Shown here in pieces: positions 24,914 through 33,468 of a stretch of 64,000 nucleotides of DNA; within the stretch, counting starts at the first letter, position 1; every line of letters begins with the position of its first letter. The translations under genes were made by a program, and so were the position numbers. Source of the stretch: JANNBN01 sp031385545 (GTDB lineage: Bacteria; Actinomycetota; Acidimicrobiia; Acidimicrobiales; JANYDT01); contig JANNBN010000057.1 in assembly GCA_031385545.1 (NCBI GenBank), forward strand, positions 1 through 64,000, read 5' to 3'. Under the pieces are notes generated by a model that was not told the DNA's origin, did no database searches, and saw only the letters and a program-made list of their open reading frames with translations.

Positions 24914-25337
24914 GAGCAACGCCGGGTGTTGGCTGCAACGTTTGACCCCCGTCCAGTGCAACAAGGCGGGCCAGTTGCACTCGTGACCTGAGTCCGAGCT
25001 TCGCCAGCGCGTGTGACACGTGCGAGTCGACCGTTCGGTGCGACACATGAAGTCGGCCGGCCACTTGCTTGTTGGTCAGACCTTGGGCAACCAGGTCAAC
25101 AACGGCGCGTTCGGCGGCGGTCAGTTCGGTCGCCCCCGGGGTTACCTGCGCCCCGATGAAACCGGTCTCGCGTTGCACCAACTGACGCAGTTCTTGCGCC
25201 ACCCACAGCAGTGTCTGATTCCAGGGCTCGGCCCGTGATGAGCCGTCGACCATCACCGTGATTCCCGTGAGGTTGACACTGAGCCCTCCTGTCATCGGGT
25301 TGCGGTGCATTACTGCCGTGGAGGTAACCGTCTTCAT
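24897..25337 (-). CDS. Short LuxR-type HTH regulator
   Basis: 146 residues from ATG 25337; the frame is open to 25415. The last 65 residues are a LuxR/GerE helix-turn-helix: ELTAAERAVVDLVAQGLTNKQVAGRLHVSHRTVDSHVSHALAKLGLRSRVQLARLV. The N-terminal 75 residues have no receiver or known sensor motif (MTGGLSVNLTGITVMVDG...). It lies right after the LAL gene, 105 bases downstream on the same strand, and its 3' end overlaps asd. A DNA-binding role is clear; targets and signals are not. The N-terminal part could be the cut-down end of a larger sensor. Confidence 0.8.
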   Translation of the reverse strand: MKTVTSTAVMHRNPMTGGLSVNLTGITVMVDGSSRAEPWNQTLLWVAQELRQLVQRETGFIGAQVTPGATELTAAERAVVDLVAQGLTNKQVAGRLHVSHRTVDSHVSHALAKLGLRSRVQLARLVALDGGQTLQPTPGVALSVSR

Positions 25338-25420
25338 GTGACAAGGATCGAACAATCTGTTCCGGCGAACATCGGCCAGGTGGTTGATCTGCGAGAGGGT
25401 CGCCGTGTCAACCACCCTGC

Positions 25421-25450
25421 GTCAACCCTGTCTCACCCTGTCTCACCCTG
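25421..25450. repeat. Three tandem 10-base units at the LAL gene end
   Basis: GTCAACCCTG, TCTCACCCTG and TCTCACCCTG follow one another at 25421-25450, and looser copies flank them. The period equals about one helical turn. The array covers the last codons of the LAL gene (stop at 25443-25445) and the start of the spacer before the short LuxR gene. It may be a slipped-strand expansion or a binding array. Confidence 0.5.
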
Positions 25451-28400
25451 CGTCAGCGTGAGCGACCCGAGTGGCGGACCGGACTGCCAGTTCGGCCCGG
25501 CTGCTGATCCCGAGCTTCTCGTATACATGAACCAGGTGGGTCTTCACCGTGGCCCGCGAGACGAACAGCCGGTCGGCGATCTGCGGGTTGGTCAGGCCAG
25601 CCTCGACCAGTTCGACCACCTGCACCTCCATCGGCGTGAGGCTGTCCCATCCGAAGCTCGCCCGTCCGCGTTCGCCACGCATCCGCTGGGCCAGTTCGAT
25701 TGCAGTGACGAGCGACATCGTGAGCCCCTCGACCCAGCCGACGGTTGGTCTTGCGACGATATGGGCCGCGTCGACGTACGTCCTGCGATGCGCGAACCGG
25801 AATCGATACTCCATTCGGTCGCGTTCGGCGTGTGCGGCACCGAGCAGCCGAGCACCATCGACGACACGATGGTTTTCGATCAAGAGCACCCCGATGGCTT
25901 CGAGGGCATCAACAGCGGCTGTCCACAGCCCGTATTCCGCTGCCGAGGCCAACGAACGGTGTGCCTGGTCGAACCCCGAGCGGATGTCGGTGGCCATCGC
26001 ACATTCGGCGAGGACAAGGTGGCCAACGGCTTCGAATGCGGGTGTACGCAGATGGGGCCAATCGTTCAACAGGGCCGTTGCCGATGCATGTGCTGCGGCT
26101 CTGTCGCCCAGGGCAAGGTGCACGCGTGATAGCCAGAGATGCGCGTAAGCCCGGTAGATCTTTGCGGGCGACTTGGCGGTGACCAGCAAACTCTTCACTG
26201 CTGACCTGTCGTCGTTCAAGCTCAGCGACGAGAAGGCTTCGAAGAAGTGCACTGTGTCGGTGAACATGCCGATTGACCTGCCGCGCAGCTGCTGCCAGAT
26301 CTGGGAACTGTTCAGCGCGCTTCGTTCTCGGGCGAGCGAGATCTGTGCTTCGACAAAGCCAACCTCGGCGATCTCGGCGACTGGGTTATTGAGGTCGGCG
26401 TCGACGCTGGCCGATGCCTGGGCCGTGAGACGGCTAGCCAGATCGAGCTGACCACGCCACAATGCGCATGTCGCTTCGACCAGCAGAACTCGATGGTTGA
26501 CGAAGCTCTCCAGGTTTGACTCCGCTTCATCCAGTAATCCGAATTCTGCACAGACACTGGCCGGAACGTATGAGCAATTCGTGAACGTGAACCAGTCGTT
26601 GGTTGCAGCGGATCGGGTGCGAAGTTCGGCGTACCGCTGCAACAGCATCGGAGTTGGCCCGTGCTCCCCGACCTCGCCATGGCTCATCGAGCCGGAGAGA
26701 CGGGTTCGGACGCGGCTGTCGAGGAAGGCACCGGACCCGGAGACCGTTTCTGCAAGTTCGGACCCTTCTTTGAGGCTGGCGTTGTAGATCACCCCCGCCA
26801 TCCACATGGCAGCGTCGCCCCACTCGACCGTCGTGCGGTCACCGGCCTGAATCGCCGCTAACCCGTAGCGAACTGCTTCGTCGTAGGAACCGCTGATCAG
26901 CCAGTAATAGCCAAGGCCAGCTGACAACCGCAAGGAAACTGGCCCCCCGGCCGGAACCCAGTTGAACGCGGCGTAGCAGTTGCCGATTTCGTTCCCGATG
27001 GTCTGCACCCATGCAGGGGTTTGGTTGATGAATTGCTGCGCGTCCTGCGCATGCGCTGCCCGGTCCAACATGCCCAGCCAATCGGCGAACCATGTTGCGT
27101 GCGCGTCGCACGCAGTGGGTCCTTCGTCGAAGTCGTCGAGTCGCTCCAACGCGAACGACCTGATGGTTTCCAGCATCAGGAATCGGTCGTGCTCGTCGTC
27201 GAGCACCAGCAAACTCTTGTCGACCAGCCGGCGTATCGCCTCTGCGACCTCGTACGGGTCGACGTCTGCGAACGCTTCCATGAGGGCCTGGGCTGCATCC
27301 AGCGTGAACCCGCCAACGAAAACGCCCAGACGACGGAAGACGATCTGATCGACATCGTCGAGTAACGCCTCGCTCCACGCAATGCAGGACCGCAGTGTTT
27401 CGTGGCGTCCGCCGGTTCCACCGACGACCGGGGGGAGAGATTGCAGCTGGTGTATCAACTCGGCCGCGATGCGATCGGGCGGCATGGACCGCACCCGAGC
27501 TGCGGCCAATTCGATCGCCAATGGAAGCCCGTCGAGGCGAGCGCAGATTGCCGCAACGTGCGCAGCATTGGCGGCAGTGATCGTGAAGCCGCGGCGTACG
27601 CGAGCTGCGCGTTCGAGGAACAGTTGAACCGACTCGAACTGGCACAGTGAATCGATGTCGCGGTGCAGTCCTGCACGTGGTGCCGAAAGCGGGGGCACTC
27701 GCCAGACCAGTTCGCCTGGCACGTCGAGGGGCTCGCGGCTGGTACACAGAATCCGGACTCCGTTTGATGCGTCGAGGGTGCGTCGGACGATGTCCGAAAC
27801 GGATGCCAAGAGGTGCTCGGCGTTATCGAGGACGAGCACTGTGTCTGTTCGATCCGCCAACGCGAGAACGATGTGATCAGCGAGATCGCTCTGTTCGATC
27901 TCGATGATGCCAAGAGCTGCCGACAACGCGTTCAGCACGCCAGGACCGTCTGTCCGCCGAGCCAGTTCCACCCACCTGATGTCCAGCGCGGTCGTATTCG
28001 CAAGGCGATGAATGACTTCTTGGACCAACCGGGTCTTGCCGCAGCCCCCAGGCCCGGTGACGGTAATCAACCGCTCAACCGGAATCAACTGCAGCAGCTC
28101 ACGTGTCTCGGCCTCACGGCCGATGAACGGGGTGAGCGGAACCGGTGCCGAGGTCACGCGGCGACGGGGTTTGTCGGACCCCAGTGTCGAGGTGATCTGA
28201 ACAATTCGGCCTGGAACGCCGCGTGCGTGCTCGATGAGCGAAAGCTCTGCTTCGGACGGGTCACGGCCCAAGCTGGCCGCTGCGAGTTCCAACGCGTCCT
28301 TGGGCTCCAGCGGTCGCAGGAGGAGGGTCGGAGACCCCGCGGCTTCGGCGGCGCGCCGGAGTGATACCACCCGCTCTCGGGTGCTAAAAGCCAGCGCCAT

Positions 28401-28799
28401 CACGACGAGGTGCGCAGATGCGTCCGCAGGTCGAGTGATGAGTTCATGCAGGCGAACGAGGCTCTCGTCGTCCAAGTCGTCGGCGTTGTCCGCGAACACC
28501 ACCGTCGGGTTGCCACGAAGACCCACCGAGTTGTCCGCGGAAGGTCCGGTCAGGGATGCGCAGGTGTCGGCCAGACGCTGGGCGAAAAGATGAACCGGGT
28601 CGGACTCGACAGCCGTCCAACCCATGGCTGTGGCAGCGGAGGCCATTTCCGAAAGAAGCCGTGAGGACCCAAGCCCTCGCTCAGCCTCGATCACCATGAC
28701 TTCGGGTAAGCCTGTCTCGGCCCGGGACAGGGCGGCGATGAACTGGCGCAGTTCGGGTGCACGTCCCAGCAAACGGCTCGAACTCGATCGGGGCAACAT
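25443..28799 (-). CDS. Large LuxR/LAL-family ATP-dependent regulator
   Basis: 1118 residues. Two NTPase-like blocks come first. Block one (1-205) has EAERGLGSSRLL, a Walker A without Lys, and VVFADNADDLDDESL. Block two (215-560) is an NB-ARC-like module with a full Walker A TVTGPGGCGKTRLVQE (about 247-262), Walker B VLVLDNAEHLL, SREPLDVPGE and GLPLAIELAAARV. A long helical TPR-like middle follows (560-1040). The C terminus is a LuxR helix-turn-helix, LTPMEVQVVELVEAGLTNPQIADRLFVSRATVKTHLVHVYEKL. Such proteins sense ligands and switch on secondary-metabolism or stress genes. The gene diverges from tRNA-Pro. Confidence 0.92.
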   Translation of the reverse strand: MLPRSSSSRLLGRAPELRQFIAALSRAETGLPEVMVIEAERGLGSSRLLSEMASAATAMGWTAVESDPVHLFAQRLADTCASLTGPSADNSVGLRGNPTVVFADNADDLDDESLVRLHELITRPADASAHLVVMALAFSTRERVVSLRRAAEAAGSPTLLLRPLEPKDALELAAASLGRDPSEAELSLIEHARGVPGRIVQITSTLGSDKPRRRVTSAPVPLTPFIGREAETRELLQLIPVERLITVTGPGGCGKTRLVQEVIHRLANTTALDIRWVELARRTDGPGVLNALSAALGIIEIEQSDLADHIVLALADRTDTVLVLDNAEHLLASVSDIVRRTLDASNGVRILCTSREPLDVPGELVWRVPPLSAPRAGLHRDIDSLCQFESVQLFLERAARVRRGFTITAANAAHVAAICARLDGLPLAIELAAARVRSMPPDRIAAELIHQLQSLPPVVGGTGGRHETLRSCIAWSEALLDDVDQIVFRRLGVFVGGFTLDAAQALMEAFADVDPYEVAEAIRRLVDKSLLVLDDEHDRFLMLETIRSFALERLDDFDEGPTACDAHATWFADWLGMLDRAAHAQDAQQFINQTPAWVQTIGNEIGNCYAAFNWVPAGGPVSLRLSAGLGYYWLISGSYDEAVRYGLAAIQAGDRTTVEWGDAAMWMAGVIYNASLKEGSELAETVSGSGAFLDSRVRTRLSGSMSHGEVGEHGPTPMLLQRYAELRTRSAATNDWFTFTNCSYVPASVCAEFGLLDEAESNLESFVNHRVLLVEATCALWRGQLDLASRLTAQASASVDADLNNPVAEIAEVGFVEAQISLARERSALNSSQIWQQLRGRSIGMFTDTVHFFEAFSSLSLNDDRSAVKSLLVTAKSPAKIYRAYAHLWLSRVHLALGDRAAAHASATALLNDWPHLRTPAFEAVGHLVLAECAMATDIRSGFDQAHRSLASAAEYGLWTAAVDALEAIGVLLIENHRVVDGARLLGAAHAERDRMEYRFRFAHRRTYVDAAHIVARPTVGWVEGLTMSLVTAIELAQRMRGERGRASFGWDSLTPMEVQVVELVEAGLTNPQIADRLFVSRATVKTHLVHVYEKLGISSRAELAVRSATRVAHADAG

Positions 28800-28944
28800 G
28801 ACGATCGATCACCTTACGGCGAGCACCGCATTGCCACCACTCGCCGCAGTGAATTCGATCGGGTTTTGCGAGCCGCTACCATCGGGAACGCCGTTGGTCG
28901 GTGTTGTGTCTGTCTGCAGCATCGGGCGAAAAGGCAAGCATCAC

Positions 28945-29018
28945 CGGGATGTAGCGCAGCTTGGTAGCGCGCCACGTTCGGGACGTGGAGGCCGGGGGTT
29001 CAAGTCCCCCCATCCCGA
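28945..29018 (+). tRNA. tRNA-Pro, anticodon CGG
   Basis: A 74-base cloverleaf. The acceptor stem CGGGATG (28945-28951) pairs with CATCCCG (29011-29017), with discriminator A at 29018. The D stem is GCGC/GCGC around AGCTTGGTA. The anticodon stem CCACG/CGTGG encloses TTCGGGA, with anticodon CGG at 28979-28981. A five-base variable region AGGCC is followed by the T arm GGGGG-TTCAAGT-CCCCC. CCA is not encoded. It reads CCG codons, frequent in this GC-rich DNA. A hairpin lies 15 bases downstream. Confidence 0.97.
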
Positions 29019-29033
29019 CAAACCCGAAAACGC

Positions 29034-29062
29034 AGAAGGACCCGCTTGTTGCGGGTCCTTCT
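29034..29062 (+). terminator. Hairpin terminator after tRNA-Pro
   Basis: A perfect 12-base stem, AGAAGGACCCGC at 29034-29045 and GCGGGTCCTTCT at 29051-29062, closes a five-base loop TTGTT. No T-run follows, which is usual in high-GC actinobacteria. It also faces the end of the secreted-protein gene (stop at 29116) and could serve both directions. Confidence 0.85.
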
Positions 29063-29115
29063 CGACTGCTCGACTGCTCGGGTTCTCGACTTCGGACAAC
29101 CGAGCCGGTGGTTCG

Positions 29116-30021
29116 TTACTTGTCAGACTTACCCTTGGTGCGGGCGGCCTTTGCGGCCTCGTGTTCGGCCTTCTTCTCAGCCTTCTCGGCTTCGTGTTCG
29201 GCCTTCTTCTCAGCCTTCTCGGACTTGGCCTGCGTTCCGAGCGCCTGTGCGGTCTGCTTCAGGAGGTCGGCGGCCTTGTCGAAGCTGGCATCGGCGAGCT
29301 TGATCTGCGCCTTGGCAGCGTCGACAGCGGCCGCGTTGGCTGTCTTGGTGGCCTCGTTGCCCTGATCCGGTGCCAGCCCGGTGAGGGATCCACTCGCTGC
29401 TGCTGCCGTTGCCTTACCTGTCGCGATGACCGGGGCGACCTGGGCAAGAAGTGCCTCGGCCGCAGCAGTGTTGACACCCTTTGCCTTGGCGGCTGCGATC
29501 TTGGTGGTCAGCTCAGCGATGGATGTCGTCTGTTTGGTGCCCCGAGCCCACTGCTTGTCGCAGGCGAGCGAGACGTGAACAACCGGTGAAACGACCAGAT
29601 ACACACGCTGGTGAGTGAAGATCTGCTGGTAGAGGGGCTTGGCAATCTCTGGGGTGGCCGCCGCTGCAATCGATGTTCCGAGGACGGTCAATCCTGCCTG
29701 GGTCAATCCGATGCGTGACAGCGACGAGGCGTTCTGGCCGCAGTCGGTCGTCTGTGACGAGACCTTTGCCGACCATGAGCCCAGGTCGCGCTGGCGCTTG
29801 GCGATCGCCTCTGCTGCCCGTGCTTTGATGGCTGCCAGGTTGTCCGGGGCTGTCTGGGTCTTCTTCTCCTGCTGAGCGTCGGAGGAGTTGAGCGCCGCCT
29901 CCAGCCCCGGGGTTGCTTGCTCGGTCTTCGCAGACTTGGACGAGTCCGAGTCAGCGAAGGCGGCAGCCGGTGTGAGCGCAAGGAGCGAAGCGGTCAGGAC
30001 GAAGGTTGTGAGCTTGTTCAT
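29116..30021 (-). CDS. Secreted Ala/Lys/Glu-rich protein
   Basis: 301 residues from ATG 30021. A signal peptide, MNKLTTFVLTASLLALTPAA, ends near AFADS. The mature protein is Ala-rich and helical, with two Cys (TTDCGQN and LACDKQW) that may form a disulfide. The last 45 residues hold a tandem repeat: two copies of EKAEKKAEHEA, then KAARTKGKSDK. These are visible in the DNA as two 33-base copies around 29145-29215. I recognise no family. A highly charged helical tail could bind the cell wall or polyanions. It faces the tRNA terminator. Confidence 0.8.
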   Translation of the reverse strand: MNKLTTFVLTASLLALTPAAAFADSDSSKSAKTEQATPGLEAALNSSDAQQEKKTQTAPDNLAAIKARAAEAIAKRQRDLGSWSAKVSSQTTDCGQNASSLSRIGLTQAGLTVLGTSIAAAATPEIAKPLYQQIFTHQRVYLVVSPVVHVSLACDKQWARGTKQTTSIAELTTKIAAAKAKGVNTAAAEALLAQVAPVIATGKATAAAASGSLTGLAPDQGNEATKTANAAAVDAAKAQIKLADASFDKAADLLKQTAQALGTQAKSEKAEKKAEHEAEKAEKKAEHEAAKAARTKGKSDK

Positions 30022-30149
30022 GAGGCCACTCTGCGAGGCCGCTATGAGCTGCTCAGGCGGGGGTTGTGAGGAGTTTGTGTGCAATTGAACGGAAGATTCG
30101 GTTCGCTCTCCTCACGGTGGGTGAGCGGTTCATCAAGGTTGAGTAGACG

Positions 30150-30186
30150 CACGAAACCCGGCCCGAGTTCTCGGTCGGAGTTCGTG
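30150..30186 (-). terminator. Candidate terminator hairpin after the glycoside hydrolase
   Basis: Outer arms CACGAA (30150-30155) and TTCGTG (30181-30186) enclose CCGAG/CTCGG with further G/C pairing and small bulges. It lies 44 bases past the hydrolase stop at 30230. No T-run is present. The imperfect pairing keeps confidence moderate. Confidence 0.4.
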
Positions 30187-30229
30187 TTGAAACGATTCCC
30201 AGCGGCTCGACCGCGACTGAACGGTTGAA

Positions 30230-33181
30230 CTACGGGACGTAACCGGTGACGTCGACTACCAAATGGGTCGTAGCCGAGGTATACAGGCAGACCTTTCCGC
30301 TTGTCCCCAGCCGAGCCACAACAGCGTTCGAGATGGTCTGTCCGGCGGTGAAATTGTTATTTGAAGCGAGTGGCAAGGTTGACCCGCACGGATACACCGT
30401 GACGAATCCGGCAGTGCCGGGCTGGGTGACGGCAATGTTGAGCGTGACGGCATAGGCATTTGCCGGGATGCCTGCACGGCCGCCCGCGGTCAGCTCGAGA
30501 CTCGAACCGCTGTCCAGGGGTCCTGCCCCGGCTTGCTGGTTGTCGAACGTGCTTGCGCCCTGCCGAGTGTCGAGGAGGCGGGCAGGAAGCATCGCAATGT
30601 AGGGCGAGGTCGCCGGAAAATAGCCGCTGGCATCGACAACGATGTGAGCTGCCGCGGAGGTAAAGATGCAGACCTTTCCGTCTGTACCCAAGCGTGCAGA
30701 AACCGAGTTGGCGATGGTCTGGCCCGCTGTGAAATTCAGATTTGAGGCCACTGGTAACGGGGATCCGCAGGGGAACACCGTCAAAAAACCGGCTGCCGTC
30801 GGTTCGGTGATTGCAACACTGATCGAGGCGGCTTTCGCTGTCATTGGAATACCGCCGCGCCCACCAATGGTGAGTTCGATGGTGGAACCGGCCGACCGTC
30901 CACCGATACCGGCGAATAGGTTGTCGATCGTGAATTGACCGACCCGAGTATCCATGAGGCGTGCCGGGCTTGTTGATGTGAAGAAAGAAGGTGCCCTGGA
31001 ATAGGCCGACGCATCAACAACGACGTGGGTTCCCTTGGACACGTAGATACACGCCCTGCCGCCTGCACCGACGCCTGCGGGCACCATTCCGGAAAGAGTC
31101 GCGCCTTGCACAAAATTGACGTTCGAAGACGTCGGGCGGGCTGTGCCACAGGGGAATACGGTGACGAACCCGGCACCCGTGGCTTGGGTGATGGCTACAT
31201 TCAGCCAAACCGTGGTTGCGTCAGCGGGGATGCCGGCTCGGCCGGTCAATTGCAGTTCTGTGGTCGTTCCATCTCCCAGTATTCCAATTCCTGCCATCTG
31301 GCTGTCGATGGTCTGCTGGCCGGCTCGTGAATCAAGAAGTCGGGCCGGGCTGAAGGCGACGAACGTGGGCAAGTTGTTCGGCGGTGTTGTCGTCGTGGTG
31401 GAGGTCGTGGAGGTCGTGGAGGTCGTGGAGGTCGTGGAGGTCGTGGAGGTCGTGGTAGTCGAAGTCGTTGTTGGAGTTGTTGAACTGGTGGCCGTGGTTG
31501 TACCGGTGGTTAGTTCGAGCAGGGTGATAGAGGCGGGAGCGAAGGTGCGGGTGTAGCTGGAGGCGCCTCCGCGGTTGGTGGTAACGCCAGGTGCGTTGGA
31601 GAAGTCGTCAGCGGGGGCGACGAGGCCGTTGTAGGTGGGGAGGGTGTCGTTGATCGTGGTCCCGGCGAACGTATCGGCATACTCGCTGACGATGCCCTTG
31701 CCATCGATGCTGATGGCTGCAGTCTTGGGGCTGTTCGTCTTGTTGATGACCATCAAGGTGGTGTTGCCGTTCTTCTGGCCGGCGTAGATGGAAAGATCAC
31801 TGCTGGCGTTGAATGAGGTGTCGACGTCCTTGATGCTTGTTCCGAATCGCTTCCAAAGAGCCATGGCGTAGTACGTAGGGAAACGGTAGGCGTCTTCGTA
31901 GTTGTTGTCCTTGAAGCCCATCAGCCCGAACTCATTACCGAACCAGGAGTCATAGTACATCGTGAATTGGTTTGATCCGATGAATCGATCCTTCAAAGCC
32001 ATCTGGCCAATGGAGTCGCCGACCATCATGGCGTTCATAATCTGATTGAGACGCATTCCTTCTCGTTCTTGCCAGCCCTCGGAAGTTAGGCCGAATTCCG
32101 ACATCAAGACCGGTGTCTTGCTCGTAATCCCGGCGATTGATTCGAGTACCGATAGCTGCTGGTCGAGTTGCGCCAGTTTGACTTCAGGGAAGGCAAGGAT
32201 GGTTGCGTTCCCGGAGGGGGTGTTTGGTGGCGGATCGTACTGGTAGTAGGTATGGATGATCAAGAAGTCGATGTCTGTTCCAGCCCGGTTGAACAGCGGC
32301 TGCATCCACGGGTTCGACGCGTTGAGTTCACCCTGGGTGCCTGGGATGCCAACCTTGATGGTCGGGTCGATGGTCTTGAGGAACGTCTTCGTTTCGGAGT
32401 ACCCGTTGCGACGGGTTGCCCCTGAACCGATGCCTTCGTAGAACTCGACCGAACTGCAGGTCCAGACCGTCTCCCATCCGAACGCGAGACACCCGGGAGA
32501 CCCTTTGCCGCCCATGGTTTCGTTGCCGAATTCCCAGGTCTTGATGTTCATCGGAGAGGTCACACCTCCGTTCACCCTCTTCTGTGCCCAAAAGCCGACC
32601 GTCTTCCAGTCGATACCGAGTTGGTCGACACCAATCACCCGCGTGTCGTCGACGGTGCCGTTCGAGAATGCAACCAGAGCGGCGTTCTCCTTCATTGTGG
32701 CATTGGCATTAAGCGTCATGACCAGTTGCTCCGTACCCACCTGATTCGCCCATTTGAAGAACTCAGAGGTACGAATGAGCGGGTCGGTGGTGAGGTTACG
32801 TTTTGCTGCAGGAAAGCAGGGCGTACCGTAGGTGACTGCGCCGGGAGTGGTTGACAACTCACAGGACGCCCATCCCCAGTCCTGGGCCGCGACCCCGCCC
32901 GGAAACCGCATGAAATCGGTTGCCTGGCTGCCGCGGCTCGCCAACTGGGTGTTCAGGAACGACGGATGCACGAAGAACGACGCGTTCGTGCCCCACTTCA
33001 TCGGGCCGAAATCACGGAAGGGCCGCCCGTCGACGCGAATGGTGCCGTCAGCGACGCTCTGAGCGGACCCGACGCCGCTTCCGACTATCGACCCAACCGC
33101 GGCAGCAGCCGCCAGCAATGACACCATTGTTCGTCTCCGTCGAGCGAACGGGTGTGTGATCGACGAGATCCTCGGTGTCAT
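30230..33181 (-). CDS. Secreted glycoside hydrolase with C-terminal triplicate repeat
   Basis: 983 residues. An Arg-rich signal peptide (to about 42, VGSAQS) leads to a TIM-barrel hydrolase (45-560). KTWEFGNET puts the acid/base Glu at 221 and VLMSEFGLT the nucleophile Glu at 362, with FLIIHTYYQY between; this layout resembles clan GH-A arabinofuranosidases/xylosidases (GH51/GH39-like). A Thr/Ser linker (about 565-610) is coded by a nine-base DNA repeat. Three C-terminal repeats of about 120 residues follow, each with SPARLLDTR-like, GGRAGIPA, GFVTVFPCG, NF-AGQT and THVVVDASGY elements, a domain common in actinobacterial surface proteins. It probably acts on plant or algal polysaccharide; the substrate is uncertain. 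Confidence 0.85.
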   Translation of the reverse strand: MTPRISSITHPFARRRRTMVSLLAAAAAVGSIVGSGVGSAQSVADGTIRVDGRPFRDFGPMKWGTNASFFVHPSFLNTQLASRGSQATDFMRFPGGVAAQDWGWASCELSTTPGAVTYGTPCFPAAKRNLTTDPLIRTSEFFKWANQVGTEQLVMTLNANATMKENAALVAFSNGTVDDTRVIGVDQLGIDWKTVGFWAQKRVNGGVTSPMNIKTWEFGNETMGGKGSPGCLAFGWETVWTCSSVEFYEGIGSGATRRNGYSETKTFLKTIDPTIKVGIPGTQGELNASNPWMQPLFNRAGTDIDFLIIHTYYQYDPPPNTPSGNATILAFPEVKLAQLDQQLSVLESIAGITSKTPVLMSEFGLTSEGWQEREGMRLNQIMNAMMVGDSIGQMALKDRFIGSNQFTMYYDSWFGNEFGLMGFKDNNYEDAYRFPTYYAMALWKRFGTSIKDVDTSFNASSDLSIYAGQKNGNTTLMVINKTNSPKTAAISIDGKGIVSEYADTFAGTTINDTLPTYNGLVAPADDFSNAPGVTTNRGGASSYTRTFAPASITLLELTTGTTTATSSTTPTTTSTTTTSTTSTTSTTSTTSTTSTTTTTPPNNLPTFVAFSPARLLDSRAGQQTIDSQMAGIGILGDGTTTELQLTGRAGIPADATTVWLNVAITQATGAGFVTVFPCGTARPTSSNVNFVQGATLSGMVPAGVGAGGRACIYVSKGTHVVVDASAYSRAPSFFTSTSPARLMDTRVGQFTIDNLFAGIGGRSAGSTIELTIGGRGGIPMTAKAASISVAITEPTAAGFLTVFPCGSPLPVASNLNFTAGQTIANSVSARLGTDGKVCIFTSAAAHIVVDASGYFPATSPYIAMLPARLLDTRQGASTFDNQQAGAGPLDSGSSLELTAGGRAGIPANAYAVTLNIAVTQPGTAGFVTVYPCGSTLPLASNNNFTAGQTISNAVVARLGTSGKVCLYTSATTHLVVDVTGYVP

Positions 33182-33468
33182 TCAGATGCTCCTCACAGAA
33201 AACTGAACTGGTGTTCAGCCGCCACGAAGAGTAGCAACAAGCGTCTGAATGAGGAGCACTAATCGTCTATTCAGAGCGATTTCATCAAGTCTGGCGAAAT
33301 CATCCTCGATCGGTCGCATGGCCATTGACCAGGCAAAATACCCAAACCAACGTGGCGTTAGGGGCAAGGCCGTCGCCGGTGACAGCGGCCGGCCGGACCA
33401 CTCTCAGCGTGATTTCGAACGAGGTTCGCCCGGCCCAGGTCCGGTTGCCCGGCCTTTAGGCTTGCCGG
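33182..33468. other. Spacer between hydrolase and lasso cluster
   Basis: No convincing gene in 287 bases. The words TGCTCCTCA (33188-33196) and TGAGGAGCA (33250-33258) are inverted copies, with TTCAG and CTGAA nearby, near the 5' end of the hydrolase gene, so an operator there is possible. I read all frames for a lasso-type leader (YxxPxL...G) and found none. It must hold promoters for the hydrolase and for the B2 gene. Confidence 0.4.

Noticed and set aside
25411..25460. Short tandem repeat as a CRISPR array
   Set aside because: Ten-base contiguous units without spacers; no cas genes in the window.
28624..29589. 321-codon frame crossing the tRNA-Pro gene
   Set aside because: It runs through the tRNA, its terminator and antisense of two genes. 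The tRNA cloverleaf is complete.
31399..31455. Repeat array in the hydrolase as a CRISPR or satellite
   Set aside because: Nine-base in-frame units encode a Thr/Ser linker of a secreted enzyme.
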